Assembly: GCF_030159955.1 (NCBI RefSeq) | Contig: NZ_BSNK01000001.1 | Coordinates: 1,550,001-1,614,000 of the forward strand | Source: Algimonas ampicilliniresistens | Lineage (GTDB): Bacteria; Pseudomonadota; Alphaproteobacteria; Caulobacterales; Maricaulaceae | Length of the DNA: 64,000 nt | Direction of reading: 5' to 3' | The notes under the pieces: generated by a model | Told to the model about the DNA's origin: nothing | Databases searched by the model: none | The model's input: the letters and a program-made list of their open reading frames with translations, nothing else | Translations under genes and position numbers: made by a program | Shown: positions 52,066-62,414 of the stretch, one piece after another | Numbering within the stretch: position 1 is the first letter of the stretch | Layout: each line of letters opens with the position of its first letter

Positions 52066-53475
52066 TTAGTCTTTGTAGCACACGGCTTTCGCTGCCTTGA
52101 CCACATCTTCCGTTCCCGGAAGGCTGAGCGCTTCTAGGTTGGCGGCGTAGGGCAGCGGAACGTCTTTTTGGTGCACGCGCGCGGGTGGAGCGTCAAGATA
52201 ATCGAAAGCTTCAGCCACGACACGCGCGGCGATTTCTGCTCCGACGCCGTGCTGTCCCCAGCCCTCTTCGGCGCAGACGATGCGATTGGTTTTCTTGACG
52301 GACTCAATAACTGTGTCTGTGTCGAGCGGACGCAGCGTCCGCATGTCGATCACTTCTGCGTCGATCCCGTCTTGTGCAAGGATTTCGGCGGCTTCGAGCG
52401 CAAACTGCACCATGCGAGAATGCGCCGTAATGGTCACGTCCGAGCCTTCGCGGCGGATCTTCGCTTTGCCAATCGGAATAATGAAATCATCCATGTCGGG
52501 CACGTCGAAACTCTCGCCATAGATCAGCTCATGCTCCAAGAAGACGACCGGGTTCGGGTCGCGGATCGCCGCTTTGAGCAAGCCTTTGGCATCTGCCGCA
52601 TCATAGGGCGCGACCACTTTCAGGCCCGGCACATGGGCATACCAGCTGGAATAATCTTGGCTGTGTTGCGCACCAACGCGGGACGCTGCACCGTTCGGCC
52701 CCCGGAAGACAATCGGACAGCGCATCTGTCCGCCGGACATATAGAGCGTTTTGGCAGCGGAGTTAATGACATGGTCGATGGCCTGCATGGCGAAATTCCA
52801 CGTCATGAATTCAACGATGGGACGCAAGCCACCGAAAGCCGCGCCGACACCAATCCCAGCAAAGCCGTGTTCGGTAATCGGCGTGTCGATCACACGTTTC
52901 GCACCGAATTCCTGCAGGAGTTCGCGCGTGACTTTGTAAGCCCCCTGATATTCGGCGACTTCCTCGCCCATAACGAAAACAGTTTCGTCGCGGCGCATTT
53001 CTTCGGCCATCGCATCACGCAGGGCGTCCCGCACGGTGGTCGAAACCATCTTGATATTGGTCGGAATGTCTGGGTCATTCGCCACAGCTTTACCGACGGG
53101 GGCCTGCGCCTCAGAGCCATCGCGAGCCGCCGAGTCGTTCTCAGGATGGTCAGGGCCAGTCGAGCCGGGCTTATCGTCGCCCTTATCATCGTTAGTGACG
53201 TCCGTTGGCGCGACGAGATCATCCGCGCTATCGCCATCTTCCAGCAATTGAGCGATCACGACGCCAACTTTGACGCCCTCGCTGCCTTCTGCGACCAGCA
53301 GCTTACCGATTGTGCCTTCGTCAATCGCTTCGACTTCCATCGTCGCTTTATCGGTCTCAATCTCGGCCAGAATATCGCCGGATTGGACACTATCGCCTTC
53401 CTTCACCATCCATTTGGCGAGGGTGCCTTCCTCCATCGTCGGAGACAAGGCCGGCATCTGAATATCGATAGCCAT
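52066..53475 (-). CDS. pdhB: Pyruvate dehydrogenase E1 beta with lipoyl domain
   Basis: About 469 aa from the ATG at 53475 ([19 protein letters not shown]). The first 80 residues are a lipoyl domain with Lys43 in [11 protein letters not shown], followed by an Asp-rich linker and the E1-beta transketolase-like domain ([39 protein letters not shown], with C-terminal [13 protein letters not shown]). Alphaproteobacterial E1 beta often carries such an extra lipoyl domain. It pairs with PdhA. The start overlaps the MAPEG stop by one base (TAATG). Confidence 0.96.
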   Translation of the reverse strand: MAIDIQMPALSPTMEEGTLAKWMVKEGDSVQSGDILAEIETDKATMEVEAIDEGTIGKLLVAEGSEGVKVGVVIAQLLEDGDSADDLVAPTDVTNDDKGDDKPGSTGPDHPENDSAARDGSEAQAPVGKAVANDPDIPTNIKMVSTTVRDALRDAMAEEMRRDETVFVMGEEVAEYQGAYKVTRELLQEFGAKRVIDTPITEHGFAGIGVGAAFGGLRPIVEFMTWNFAMQAIDHVINSAAKTLYMSGGQMRCPIVFRGPNGAASRVGAQHSQDYSSWYAHVPGLKVVAPYDAADAKGLLKAAIRDPNPVVFLEHELIYGESFDVPDMDDFIIPIGKAKIRREGSDVTITAHSRMVQFALEAAEILAQDGIDAEVIDMRTLRPLDTDTVIESVKKTNRIVCAEEGWGQHGVGAEIAARVVAEAFDYLDAPPARVHQKDVPLPYAANLEALSLPGTEDVVKAAKAVCYKD

Positions 53476-53876
53476 TAGGTAACCAGCTCCACGAGCAAGA
53501 TGAGTATGCCAACGATCGACACGGCCCAAGCCACCGTCCGAAGGACCGGAATACCGAACCAGTACAGCGGGGCAAATGCCAGGCGACCATAGAAGAACAA
53601 GGCTGCGCCCAACGCCGTCATCGACGTAGTTTGGGACGAATAAACGGTGATCATGACCAACGGGATGAACATGATCATGCCTTCAGTGAAGTTAGCCTGA
53701 GCCCGGCGGGCTCGTGCATGAAGGGGCGAAACACCGTCCGCTGGCATTTTATCGCGCGGACCAAGAAGGTCACCGAGCGTGACTTTGCCGGAAAAGGTGG
53801 CAGCAATGGCCTGGAAAACAATCATCGCCAGGTAAAGGGCGACGGCAGACAGCAGATAATTGATTTCTGTTGGCAT
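53475..53876 (-). CDS. MAPEG-family membrane protein
   Basis: A 133-aa protein with four membrane helices and the MAPEG signature region [21 protein letters not shown] in loop and helix two. MAPEG covers microsomal glutathione transferase-like and leukotriene synthase-like proteins; bacterial members have no settled substrate. It is 3 nt after pdhA and one base into pdhB, so it is translationally fused into the pdh operon. Whether it acts with the complex or only shares its transcript is unknown. Confidence 0.85.
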   Translation of the reverse strand: MPTEINYLLSAVALYLAMIVFQAIAATFSGKVTLGDLLGPRDKMPADGVSPLHARARRAQANFTEGMIMFIPLVMITVYSSQTTSMTALGAALFFYGRLAFAPLYWFGIPVLRTVAWAVSIVGILILLVELVT

Positions 53877-53879
53877 CGC

Positions 53880-54893
53880 TTACGCCTCCACGTCGATCAG
53901 AACGTCAGTCCATAGCTCAGACGGATCAGGCTCTGGGCTTTCAATCGCAAAATCAGCTGACTCTTTGACGACAGCCTTGATGTCCTTGTCGATCGCCTTG
54001 AGTTCATCCTCATCGGCCCAACCTTCTTTGAGCAAACGCGTTTTCACAGCGTCGATAGGATCATGGTCTGCGCGGGTCTTGGTGACTTCATCGCGCGAGC
54101 GGTATTTCGCGGGGTCGGACATAGAGTGGCCGCGATAACGGTAGGTCTTCATTTCCAAAATCATGGGACCCTTGCCCGAACGAGCATGCTTGATCGCCTC
54201 TGCGGCAGCGTCGCGCACGGCGAGAACATCCATGCCGTCGACCAGTCGACCCTCAATTTCAAAGCTAATACCGCGCTTAAATAGTTCAGTTTCGGCCGAA
54301 GCACGCTGCACGCTCGTCCCCATCGCATATTGATTGTTTTCAATCACGAAGATGACCGGCAGATCCCACAGCTTCGCCATGTTGAAGGCCTCATAGACCT
54401 GACCTTGGTTTGACGCGCCGTCCCCAAAAAAGGCGAGGCTCACCGCTTTATTGTCGAGGTATTGGTTGGCGAAGGCCAATCCGGCCCCAATCGGCACTTG
54501 CGCGCCAACAATGCCGTGGCCGCCGTAGAACTTCTTCTCGGTTGAGAACATATGCATCGAGCCGCCCTTACCCTTGGAATAGCCCGTGGCGCGACCCGTC
54601 AGTTCGGCCATCACACCTTTCGGGTCCATGTCGAGCGCCAGCATATGACCGTGATCCCGGTAACCCGTAATCATCTGGTCGCCATCTTTCATGGCGGCCT
54701 TACAGCCAGTCACAACGGCTTCTTGACCGATATAAAGGTGACAGAAGCCGGCGATTTGCCCCATGCCGTAAAGCTGACCTGCCCGTTCTTCGAAACGGCG
54801 GATCAGTAGCATGTCTCGATAATAACCGAGGAGCTCGCCCTTATCGGTTTTGCGAGCCTCAGAGCTCGTCGTCTTCTTGGATTCATTGGCCAT
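53880..54893 (-). CDS. pdhA: Pyruvate dehydrogenase E1 alpha
   Basis: A 337-aa thiamine diphosphate enzyme. The cofactor motif is GDGASNQGQVYEAFNMAKL...IENN (G-D-G to N-N), and the phosphorylation-loop region is YRGHSMSDPAKYR. IGQEAVVTGC and GKGGSMHMFS are family blocks. With PdhB it decarboxylates pyruvate and loads the lipoyl arm. It is the first pdh gene, 67 bases after ftsB. Confidence 0.97.
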   Translation of the reverse strand: MANESKKTTSSEARKTDKGELLGYYRDMLLIRRFEERAGQLYGMGQIAGFCHLYIGQEAVVTGCKAAMKDGDQMITGYRDHGHMLALDMDPKGVMAELTGRATGYSKGKGGSMHMFSTEKKFYGGHGIVGAQVPIGAGLAFANQYLDNKAVSLAFFGDGASNQGQVYEAFNMAKLWDLPVIFVIENNQYAMGTSVQRASAETELFKRGISFEIEGRLVDGMDVLAVRDAAAEAIKHARSGKGPMILEMKTYRYRGHSMSDPAKYRSRDEVTKTRADHDPIDAVKTRLLKEGWADEDELKAIDKDIKAVVKESADFAIESPEPDPSELWTDVLIDVEA

Positions 54894-54960
54894 TAGGCAC
54901 CTCGACAGCGGTGTCAGGAGTGTCGTTTCGGGATTCTGAGCGCTTCTTTACACGCTCTGC

Positions 54961-55275
54961 CTAAGGGTCAAGCCATATTGTGATTTCACCAGGCTTTGCG
55001 ACGAATAAACTGCGCCTTGCTTCTATATCTAGCGCGTCCAAGTCTAGCGAGTCAGCTGAGAGCAGATCGACATCAGCCTGCAGAGACTCACGACGTGCCT
55101 CCAAAGCAGCGAGCTTCACTTGCAAATGTTTGGCGCGTTCCGTGTGTTCCATCCACCGGACTAACCCTTGGCTGCCTGATAGCGCATGAAATCCGAGATA
55201 AAGATAGAGGATGAGCAAAGCCGCGGCAGGCGCGCGGCGCTTGAAATCTGGAAGTTTGATTTTGGCCCGCAACAT
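54961..55275 (-). CDS. ftsB: Septum formation initiator FtsB-like
   Basis: A 104-aa bitopic protein: a basic N terminus, one membrane helix (AAALLILYLYLGFHALSG) and a coiled coil (ERAKHLQVKLAALEARRESL) that continues into LDLDALDIEARRSLFVAKPGE. This matches FtsB/DivIC, which joins FtsL and FtsQ at the division site. The eno-ftsB-pdhA order is common in proteobacteria, which supports the call. Confidence 0.86.
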   Translation of the reverse strand: MLRAKIKLPDFKRRAPAAALLILYLYLGFHALSGSQGLVRWMEHTERAKHLQVKLAALEARRESLQADVDLLSADSLDLDALDIEARRSLFVAKPGEITIWLDP

Positions 55276-55344
55276 GACCCGCCAGATATGGGCGGATCAG
55301 GGTTTACACTCGGTAAAGACTCAGCCCGAATCGGGCGGCAACGC

Positions 55345-56637
<1,293 letters not shown>

Positions 56638-56656
56638 TCAGTCGTTTCTGGAAAGA

Positions 56657-56836
56657 CTAGTCTTCGGCTTTCAAGACCTGACGGCCACGATACATGCCGG
56701 ATTTCAGGTCGATATGATGCGGACGACGCAATTCGCCGCTATCTTTATCCTCGACATAAGTCGGGTTTGAAAGCTTGTCGTGCGCACGGCGCATGCCGCG
56801 ACGCGAGTTGCTGATCTTACTCTTAGGGACCGCCAT
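56657..56836 (-). CDS. rpmF: Ribosomal protein L32
   Basis: A 59-aa frame beginning [20 protein letters not shown] and continuing with [20 protein letters not shown]. This is the alphaproteobacterial L32 type, which lacks the zinc cysteines. A GGAGG site lies 6-10 bases before the ATG. A segmented hairpin in the 5' leader (56865-56905) may regulate it. It is commonly next to eno or plsX in other bacteria. Confidence 0.95.
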   Translation of the reverse strand: MAVPKSKISNSRRGMRRAHDKLSNPTYVEDKDSGELRRPHHIDLKSGMYRGRQVLKAED

Positions 56837-56864
56837 GGTCGCCTCCGTCGTTAAAACGTAATTC

Positions 56865-56905
56865 GCGGCCTCCCTTTCCTCTTACAATAAGAGGTCGAAA
56901 GCCGC
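56865..56905 (-). promoter_or_regulatory. Structured 5' leader of rpmF
   Basis: Read on the minus strand, GCGG-CTTT, CCTCTT, a 5-nt ATTGT loop, AAGAGG-AAAG and CCGC pair as one 14-bp stem broken by two bulges (CGA and GGAGG). It lies 29-69 bases before the rpmF start. No T run follows at once, so a terminator is unlikely. The bulged strand contains a second GGAGG. It may be an L32 autoregulatory element or simply a stable leader. Confidence 0.35.
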
Positions 56906-56967
56906 GTTCTTCGGCGCGCCCCATAGCGAGTCGCTATGAAGATCGCAAGCCTGTCTACCATTCGGAT

Positions 56968-57954
56968 TCAGAACCCCGACGCCCGCTGATCCGCAATATC
57001 CAGATAGCCGAGTGCAGGAGACTCATAACGAGTATCATGGATGAACGGTAGCTCCCCTTCAGTTCGTAAGGCAGCCAACAGGCTGGAGAAATCCGTCTCA
57101 TACGTAAAATCGAGTTCACCGACGATCCGGCTACCATCATAGACCCGGCCGAGGCTCTTTGGAAGACGCCAGCCTCTCTTCGCGTAAAGTCCGGTGGCAT
57201 CAGGAAACATCCGCTCGATCAATGCAGACGCATCGCATTTCAGTGCAAGCGTGTCGGACCGGGAAAACGGCGTTGGTGCTGATACAATGTAGAGACCGAA
57301 TTCGATATCGGTAACGGTCTCCATCGCCCGAATATGGGCGCGGCACATGTCGCGCACTGTCGCCCGGCGGTTCAACAATTCATTCGCTTTCATGTTGGGA
57401 CCTGACATCAGTCGGTGCGTATCATCCTCTTCCGGAAAGAAGCGTGACGTACGCAGCACAATAGTATTGAGCCCGCGCGTGACATGATGCTGGCGACACA
57501 GATTTTCCGCGGCCAGTTTCGTCACGCCATAAATATTGCGCGGCGCATGCGGCCCGGCATCCTCATCCAACCATACCGCCTCTTCACTTGTCTCCGCGCG
57601 GATGGCTTGGTTGATCATCAAGGAGGTCGTCGAGGTAAAGACAAAACGATCAATTCCGTGCGCGACGCTAAGCTCCAGCAGATGAAGCGTTCCAGTCACA
57701 TTGACATCAATGAAGGCCTGCTGTGGGTATCGTACGATGTCTGGCTTATGCAGCGCCGCGGCATGAATGACGGCGTCAAAGTCGTGCCGATTAAAGACAT
57801 TCGCCAAGGTCTCGCGAGACGAAATGCTGCCGACTTCATCGGTCCAATGACTCGGCGCAATATCGAAACCAACCGGAGTATGGCCCTGTGCTTGCAGCAT
57901 TGGAATGAGATGACGTCCAAGCCAACCCGATGAGCCCGTGACCAGAACCTTCAT
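56968..57954 (-). CDS. NAD-dependent epimerase/dehydratase
   Basis: About 328 aa from the ATG at 57954; a TTG two codons earlier is possible. It is an extended SDR: VLVTGSSGWLGRHLIPML at the N terminus is the nucleotide fold, AAALHKPDIVRYPQ follows, and IYGVTKLAAENLC holds the catalytic Tyr and Lys. Such enzymes act on nucleotide sugars or related substrates. The C-terminal half is less typical, so the substrate is open. The start overlaps the arfB stop by 4 nt. Confidence 0.86.
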   Translation of the reverse strand: MKVLVTGSSGWLGRHLIPMLQAQGHTPVGFDIAPSHWTDEVGSISSRETLANVFNRHDFDAVIHAAALHKPDIVRYPQQAFIDVNVTGTLHLLELSVAHGIDRFVFTSTTSLMINQAIRAETSEEAVWLDEDAGPHAPRNIYGVTKLAAENLCRQHHVTRGLNTIVLRTSRFFPEEDDTHRLMSGPNMKANELLNRRATVRDMCRAHIRAMETVTDIEFGLYIVSAPTPFSRSDTLALKCDASALIERMFPDATGLYAKRGWRLPKSLGRVYDGSRIVGELDFTYETDFSSLLAALRTEGELPFIHDTRYESPALGYLDIADQRASGF

Positions 57955-58379
57955 GGCCAATCTCTGATACGGCCACGCTTTGCCTTGATTTCCTGACGCC
58001 GTTTTTGAGACTTCACAGCTCTTTTGACTGAGCTTCTCGACGGGCGCGTCGGACGGCGCGGTTTGTCCCGATGCAGCGCTTTGCGAAGCAGCCCCGCAAG
58101 ACGCTCCAACGCTTCGTCCTGATTGCGGTGGAAGCTGCGATGAGTATCACATTGTATCAGGATGGCTCTCTGTGACTTGGTGATGCGGCTGTCAGGATGA
58201 TTGAGAACCCGCACAATGAGCCCGTCCGTCCAGCCGAACGCATCGACATAGGCACGGAGCTGCGCGGCCGAATTGGTTTTATTAACCGACTGTCCACCGG
58301 GACCAGAGCTGCGCACAGCGTCAACGCTCATCGCCTTCGCGGGCACATATAGGCCGTTTCGAATGTGAAGATCGTCCAT
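57951..58379 (-). CDS. arfB: Alternative ribosome-rescue factor ArfB
   Basis: A 142-aa protein with the peptide-release loop SSGPGGQSVNKTNS (GGQ at residues 28-30) and a long basic C-terminal tail (KRAVKSQKRRQEIKAKRGRI) that enters the empty mRNA channel. This is the ArfB/YaeJ build, which releases nascent chains on ribosomes stalled without a stop codon. The GGQ domain without codon-recognition domains separates it from RF1 and RF2. It is coupled by overlap to the epimerase gene. Confidence 0.93.
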   Translation of the reverse strand: MDDLHIRNGLYVPAKAMSVDAVRSSGPGGQSVNKTNSAAQLRAYVDAFGWTDGLIVRVLNHPDSRITKSQRAILIQCDTHRSFHRNQDEALERLAGLLRKALHRDKPRRPTRPSRSSVKRAVKSQKRRQEIKAKRGRIRDWP

Positions 58380-58455
58380 CGCTTTCCCCTAGCATTCGCA
58401 AGAACAGACGCATATAGGAGACGTAATTTATCGATAAACAACATGGACAACTCCC

Positions 58456-61266
58456 ATGAAAATGCGCGCTCTTCTTTTTGCTTCCACTCTGGTCCTCGCC
58501 GCCTGTGCGACCGCAACCCCTGACACTGTCGATGACAGTCTACCGTCCTTGGAGTTTGAGAAGTTCACACTTGATAATGGACTAGACGTCATCCTGCATG
58601 TTGACGAGTCTGATCCCATCGTGGCGATCAACCTCGCCGCCCATGTGGGTTCGGCCCGTGAGGTCCAAGGCAAGACAGGCTTCGCGCATCTGTTTGAACA
58701 CCTCTTATTCCTGGACTCAGAAAACCTCGGCTATGGTGGGCTTGATCTGATGAATACGCGGATCGGCGGCGAAGGCACGAACGGTTTCACCACCAACGAT
58801 ATGACGCAGTATTTTCAGGCCGTTCCGTCAGATGCGCTTGAAAAAGTCGTCTGGGCTGAAGCGGATAAGCTTGGCTGGTTCATCAACACCGTCAACCAAA
58901 ACGTCATCGACCGCGAAAAGCAGGTCGTGAAGAATGAAAAGCGCCAACGTGTCGACAATCAGCCCTATGGTCATAATTTCTACATCATCAACAAGGCCAT
59001 CTACCCTGTTGGCCATCCCTATAATCACACAGTCATCGGGTCGCTCGACGATCTAGACGGCGCGACACTTGAGGACACGAAAGAGTTCTTCGCCAAATGG
59101 TACACGCCTCAGAACGTCACCGTCACGATCACCGGCGACTTTGAGCCCGCTGAAGCTCGCGAGCTCGTCGAGACATATTTCGGTGAAATTCCGGCTGGCG
59201 ACGTGCAACCAGAACGCATCGTCGAAGCCGTCTCGCTGGGCGAGACAAAGAGCTACATTCACGAAGACAGTTTCGCCAAAGTGCCACAGCTAACAATGGT
59301 TTGGCCGGCGGTCGCAGAATATCACGAAGATTCCTACGCGCTCGAAGTGCTGATGACCTATCTGTCGGACGGCAAACGCGCGCCGTTTAACGAAGTCATG
59401 ATTGACGAAGAACAACTGACAACAGGGGTCGGTACATTCACTTGGTTTAAAGAACTGGCAGGCGAGATTTATCTATTCGTGTCACCCAAGGCCGGCGAAG
59501 ACATTGATGATCTCGTCCCCGGCATTGAGCAATCCTTTGCCCGATTTGAAGCCGACGGCATTCCTGAAGAGGCACTCGAACGGATCAAGACGGAAGCCGA
59601 AGTGGCCGTCTATGACGAAGTCCAGAGTGCGCTTGGTAAAGCCATCGCGCTGGCGGAGTATAATCTCTTCCGAGACGACCCCGGCTATCTGGACGATGAT
59701 ATTGCCGCCCTACGGGCTGTGACCGCCGACGATGTGATGGATGTCTATAACCGCTACATCAAAGACAAGAACTACATCGCGACCTCATTCGTGCCGAAAG
59801 GTGAGCTTGAGCTTGGCCTAGAGGGCGCGCAGACCGCGACTGTGGTTGAAGAAGTCGTGGTTCAGGGTGCAGAGGCCGATGTGCCGTATGATCCAGACGC
59901 CCGCATCTTCGAGCCAACTCCTTCTTCTTTCGACCGCACCGTCGAACCTGATTTCGGAGAGCCATACACATTGCCTATTCCGGCCATCTGGCGAGCGGAA
60001 GCTACAAACGGCTTGGACATTGTCGGCATTCAATCGAACGAAGTTCCATTGATCGAGTTCGCGATCGATTTTGATGCAGGCAAGAACCGCGCAACAGCGG
60101 ATAAGCCCGGTGTGGCCGTGATGATGGGCGATCTTCTGCTCAAGGGGGCGGGTGAGCGCGATACGGCTGCTTTCGAAGACGCGCTGGGCAATCTTGGTTC
60201 CGAGATCAATGTCTTCACCAACAATCGGTTCACGACGATCCGAGGTAAGACGCTCGCGCGTAATCTCGACGCCACGGTCAATCTCGTCAACGACATGATC
60301 AATGCGCCAGCCTTCGATGCCGATGAGTTCGAAACGCTGCGCGAACAATATGCGCAAGCGTCCGTTGCGGAACAGGCGAACCCGAACTTTCTCGCCACTC
60401 AGGCTGAGGCGAAGTTGACTTACCCAGCCGATAGCGCGCTCTCAGTGGCGGGCGCGGGCACGGAGGATCAGGTTCGGTCAATCACGCTGGATGATCTCAA
60501 AGACTTCCACACCAACTATTTCGACGTTTCCACTGCGACCCTGAACATCGTTGGCGACTATAAAGAAGCAAGCGTGCTGAGTGCGTTCGGCGCGATTGCC
60601 GATCCGGTCACAGGCGATCTGACGAGTAAAGTTCGCCCAACCATGGCTGACGTCGACCAGACACGCATCTATTTCTATGATGTACCGGATTCAAAGCAGT
60701 CCGTCATTCGTCTGGCGCGTCCTGCCCTCACCTCTACAGACCCGGAATATGCCCGTCTTGAAGCGCTCAACTTCCCGCTCGGTGCGATTTACACGTCCAA
60801 GCTGATGACCGAACTTCGGGTCAATAAAGGCTACACTTACGGAATCCGGTCCGGCGCAACCGGCGATAAGGATTTAGGCTCATTCGTCGTACGGACGTCC
60901 GTCCGCACCAATGCGACCAAGGAAAGCCTCGAAATCATTCGCGATATTGTCGGTGAGCATGGCCGCAATATGACAGAGGCGGAGTTGGCAGAGTTGAAAG
61001 AGTCCCTGATGCGCGGTCAGGCGCTCAAAACGGAGACACTCGGCGATAAGTTGGGCCTCGTCCAAGACATCAGCCGCAATGACCTTCCTGCCGACATTCG
61101 CGCGCAGGAAATGGCGCGGGTTCAGTCTATGACCCTCGACGACGCCTTGGCCCTCTCTAGCGCGCATATGCGCCCAGATGCTATGCGGATCGTCATTGTT
61201 GGGGATGCTGCCAGCCAGAAAGAGCGGCTAGCTGATCTGGGCTATGAGATCATTGATCTGAACTAG
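58456..61266 (+). CDS. M16 zinc metallopeptidase lipoprotein (two domains)
   Basis: A 936-aa protein with a lipoprotein signal (LVLAAC, Cys17) and two tandem M16 halves. The N-terminal half is catalytic, with the inverted zinc motif His78-L-F-Glu81-His82 in FAHLFEHLLFLDS and the third ligand in the REKQVVKNEKRQ helix. The C-terminal half lacks the motif and should form the other clamshell. Its size and layout match bacterial pitrilysin/PqqL-like peptidases that degrade peptides in the periplasm. A clean terminator hairpin follows at 61275-61301. Confidence 0.92.
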   Translation: MKMRALLFASTLVLAACATATPDTVDDSLPSLEFEKFTLDNGLDVILHVDESDPIVAINLAAHVGSAREVQGKTGFAHLFEHLLFLDSENLGYGGLDLMNTRIGGEGTNGFTTNDMTQYFQAVPSDALEKVVWAEADKLGWFINTVNQNVIDREKQVVKNEKRQRVDNQPYGHNFYIINKAIYPVGHPYNHTVIGSLDDLDGATLEDTKEFFAKWYTPQNVTVTITGDFEPAEARELVETYFGEIPAGDVQPERIVEAVSLGETKSYIHEDSFAKVPQLTMVWPAVAEYHEDSYALEVLMTYLSDGKRAPFNEVMIDEEQLTTGVGTFTWFKELAGEIYLFVSPKAGEDIDDLVPGIEQSFARFEADGIPEEALERIKTEAEVAVYDEVQSALGKAIALAEYNLFRDDPGYLDDDIAALRAVTADDVMDVYNRYIKDKNYIATSFVPKGELELGLEGAQTATVVEEVVVQGAEADVPYDPDARIFEPTPSSFDRTVEPDFGEPYTLPIPAIWRAEATNGLDIVGIQSNEVPLIEFAIDFDAGKNRATADKPGVAVMMGDLLLKGAGERDTAAFEDALGNLGSEINVFTNNRFTTIRGKTLARNLDATVNLVNDMINAPAFDADEFETLREQYAQASVAEQANPNFLATQAEAKLTYPADSALSVAGAGTEDQVRSITLDDLKDFHTNYFDVSTATLNIVGDYKEASVLSAFGAIADPVTGDLTSKVRPTMADVDQTRIYFYDVPDSKQSVIRLARPALTSTDPEYARLEALNFPLGAIYTSKLMTELRVNKGYTYGIRSGATGDKDLGSFVVRTSVRTNATKESLEIIRDIVGEHGRNMTEAELAELKESLMRGQALKTETLGDKLGLVQDISRNDLPADIRAQEMARVQSMTLDDALALSSAHMRPDAMRIVIVGDAASQKERLADLGYEIIDLN

Positions 61267-61274
61267 GCCTTTCG

Positions 61275-61301
61275 AAGCGAGGCCTATCACTGGCCTCGCT
61301 T
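61275..61301 (+). terminator. Terminator after the M16 peptidase gene
   Basis: Perfect 10-bp arms AAGCGAGGCC and GGCCTCGCTT flank a 7-nt TATCACT loop, 9 bases after the stop. Only a short T run follows, so termination may be partial. It separates the peptidase from the serine hydrolase gene. Confidence 0.6.
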
Positions 61302-61325
61302 TGCTAGCAGAGCGTGAGACAAAAT

Positions 61326-62408
61326 ATGAACTTAGGCTTCGTGAATCGATGGCTCTGTCTCACTGCCATCTTCAGCTTGCTCGGAGCCTGTTCCACGACA
61401 GGAAACGACGCCCGACCAGATCTCGTTTCCGCGATACCGATGGAGCAAAGTCTGGACCAATTGTCCGACGACTTCGACGCTGGCGAATGGCCCGGTGTGA
61501 CATCCATGACGATCACGGTTGATGGCGACTTGTTGATCGAAGAATACTCATCCGACGTCTCGACTGATGACACGCATGACCTGCGCTCAGCCACGAAAAG
61601 CGTTACGGCCATTCTGATTGGCGAACTGATTGAGGACGGACTCATTTCGTCGGTGGATCAACCCGTAGCGAAGTTGATTCCACACCGTTTCAGCTCGTTC
61701 GATTCCCGCGACCTAAAACGCCAAATTACCGTCAAAGACATGCTGACTATGCGCAGCGGCATGGCTTGCGACGACTGGGTTCCAGCCTCACTGGGCCAGG
61801 AAGATAAGATGTATGAAACGCCCGATTGGGTGGCATTTTTTCTATCGCAACCCAGAGCCCACGAACGCGGAAAGCATTTCAGCTACTGCACCGGCGGAGT
61901 CGTCCTGCTGGGTGAATTGATAACCGATCTATCCGGAATGAGCGTCTCAGATTTCGCAACTGAAAGATTGTTCGAGCCGCTCGGCATATCATCAGCCAAG
62001 TGGGCAGACACGCCGACCGGTGGAACAGATACGGGCGGTCACCTAGAAATGACGGCTGCTGATTTTCACAGGCTCGGCGTCACACTGCTGGACGGAAATC
62101 CGGAGATCATCTCACCCGATTGGTTTGATGAGATGGTTGGCTATCAGACGGATGTCTATGAACGCCGATCAACCTATGGCTATTTGTGGTGGCGCGACCG
62201 CGTTGAAATGGATGGCCGGACGCTCGATTATCACTATGCGCATGGCAATGGCGGCAACTTCATTTTCGCCGTGCCGGACCTCGGCCTTGTCGCCTCTTTT
62301 ACCGGCACAAATTTCGGATCGAGGCTGCAGTTCCAGCCTGTGTCAATCTTGCAGGATCGCATCATTCCAGCTGTGATGGACGGACTACCGTCGAGCAAGA
62401 CCGAATAA
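61326..62408 (+). CDS. Serine hydrolase lipoprotein, class C beta-lactamase fold
   Basis: About 360 aa from the ATG at 61326; a GTG at 61314 is the alternative start. The signal ends SLLGAC with a lipobox Cys. The catalytic SxxK is Ser88-A-T-Lys91 in LRSATKSVTAIL. The second motif reads Y-C-T in HFSYCTGG rather than Y-x-N, and the third is HGNGG in place of KTG, both found in esterase-like members. Most such proteins are esterases or peptidases, not drug-hydrolysing enzymes. Substrate unknown. Confidence 0.87.
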   Translation: MNLGFVNRWLCLTAIFSLLGACSTTGNDARPDLVSAIPMEQSLDQLSDDFDAGEWPGVTSMTITVDGDLLIEEYSSDVSTDDTHDLRSATKSVTAILIGELIEDGLISSVDQPVAKLIPHRFSSFDSRDLKRQITVKDMLTMRSGMACDDWVPASLGQEDKMYETPDWVAFFLSQPRAHERGKHFSYCTGGVVLLGELITDLSGMSVSDFATERLFEPLGISSAKWADTPTGGTDTGGHLEMTAADFHRLGVTLLDGNPEIISPDWFDEMVGYQTDVYERRSTYGYLWWRDRVEMDGRTLDYHYAHGNGGNFIFAVPDLGLVASFTGTNFGSRLQFQPVSILQDRIIPAVMDGLPSSKTE

Positions 62409-62414
62409 AACTCG

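Noticed and set aside
52168-53478. Long (436-codon) frame antisense to pdhB
   Set aside because: It mirrors the third-position bias of the true pdhB gene and encodes nothing recognisable.
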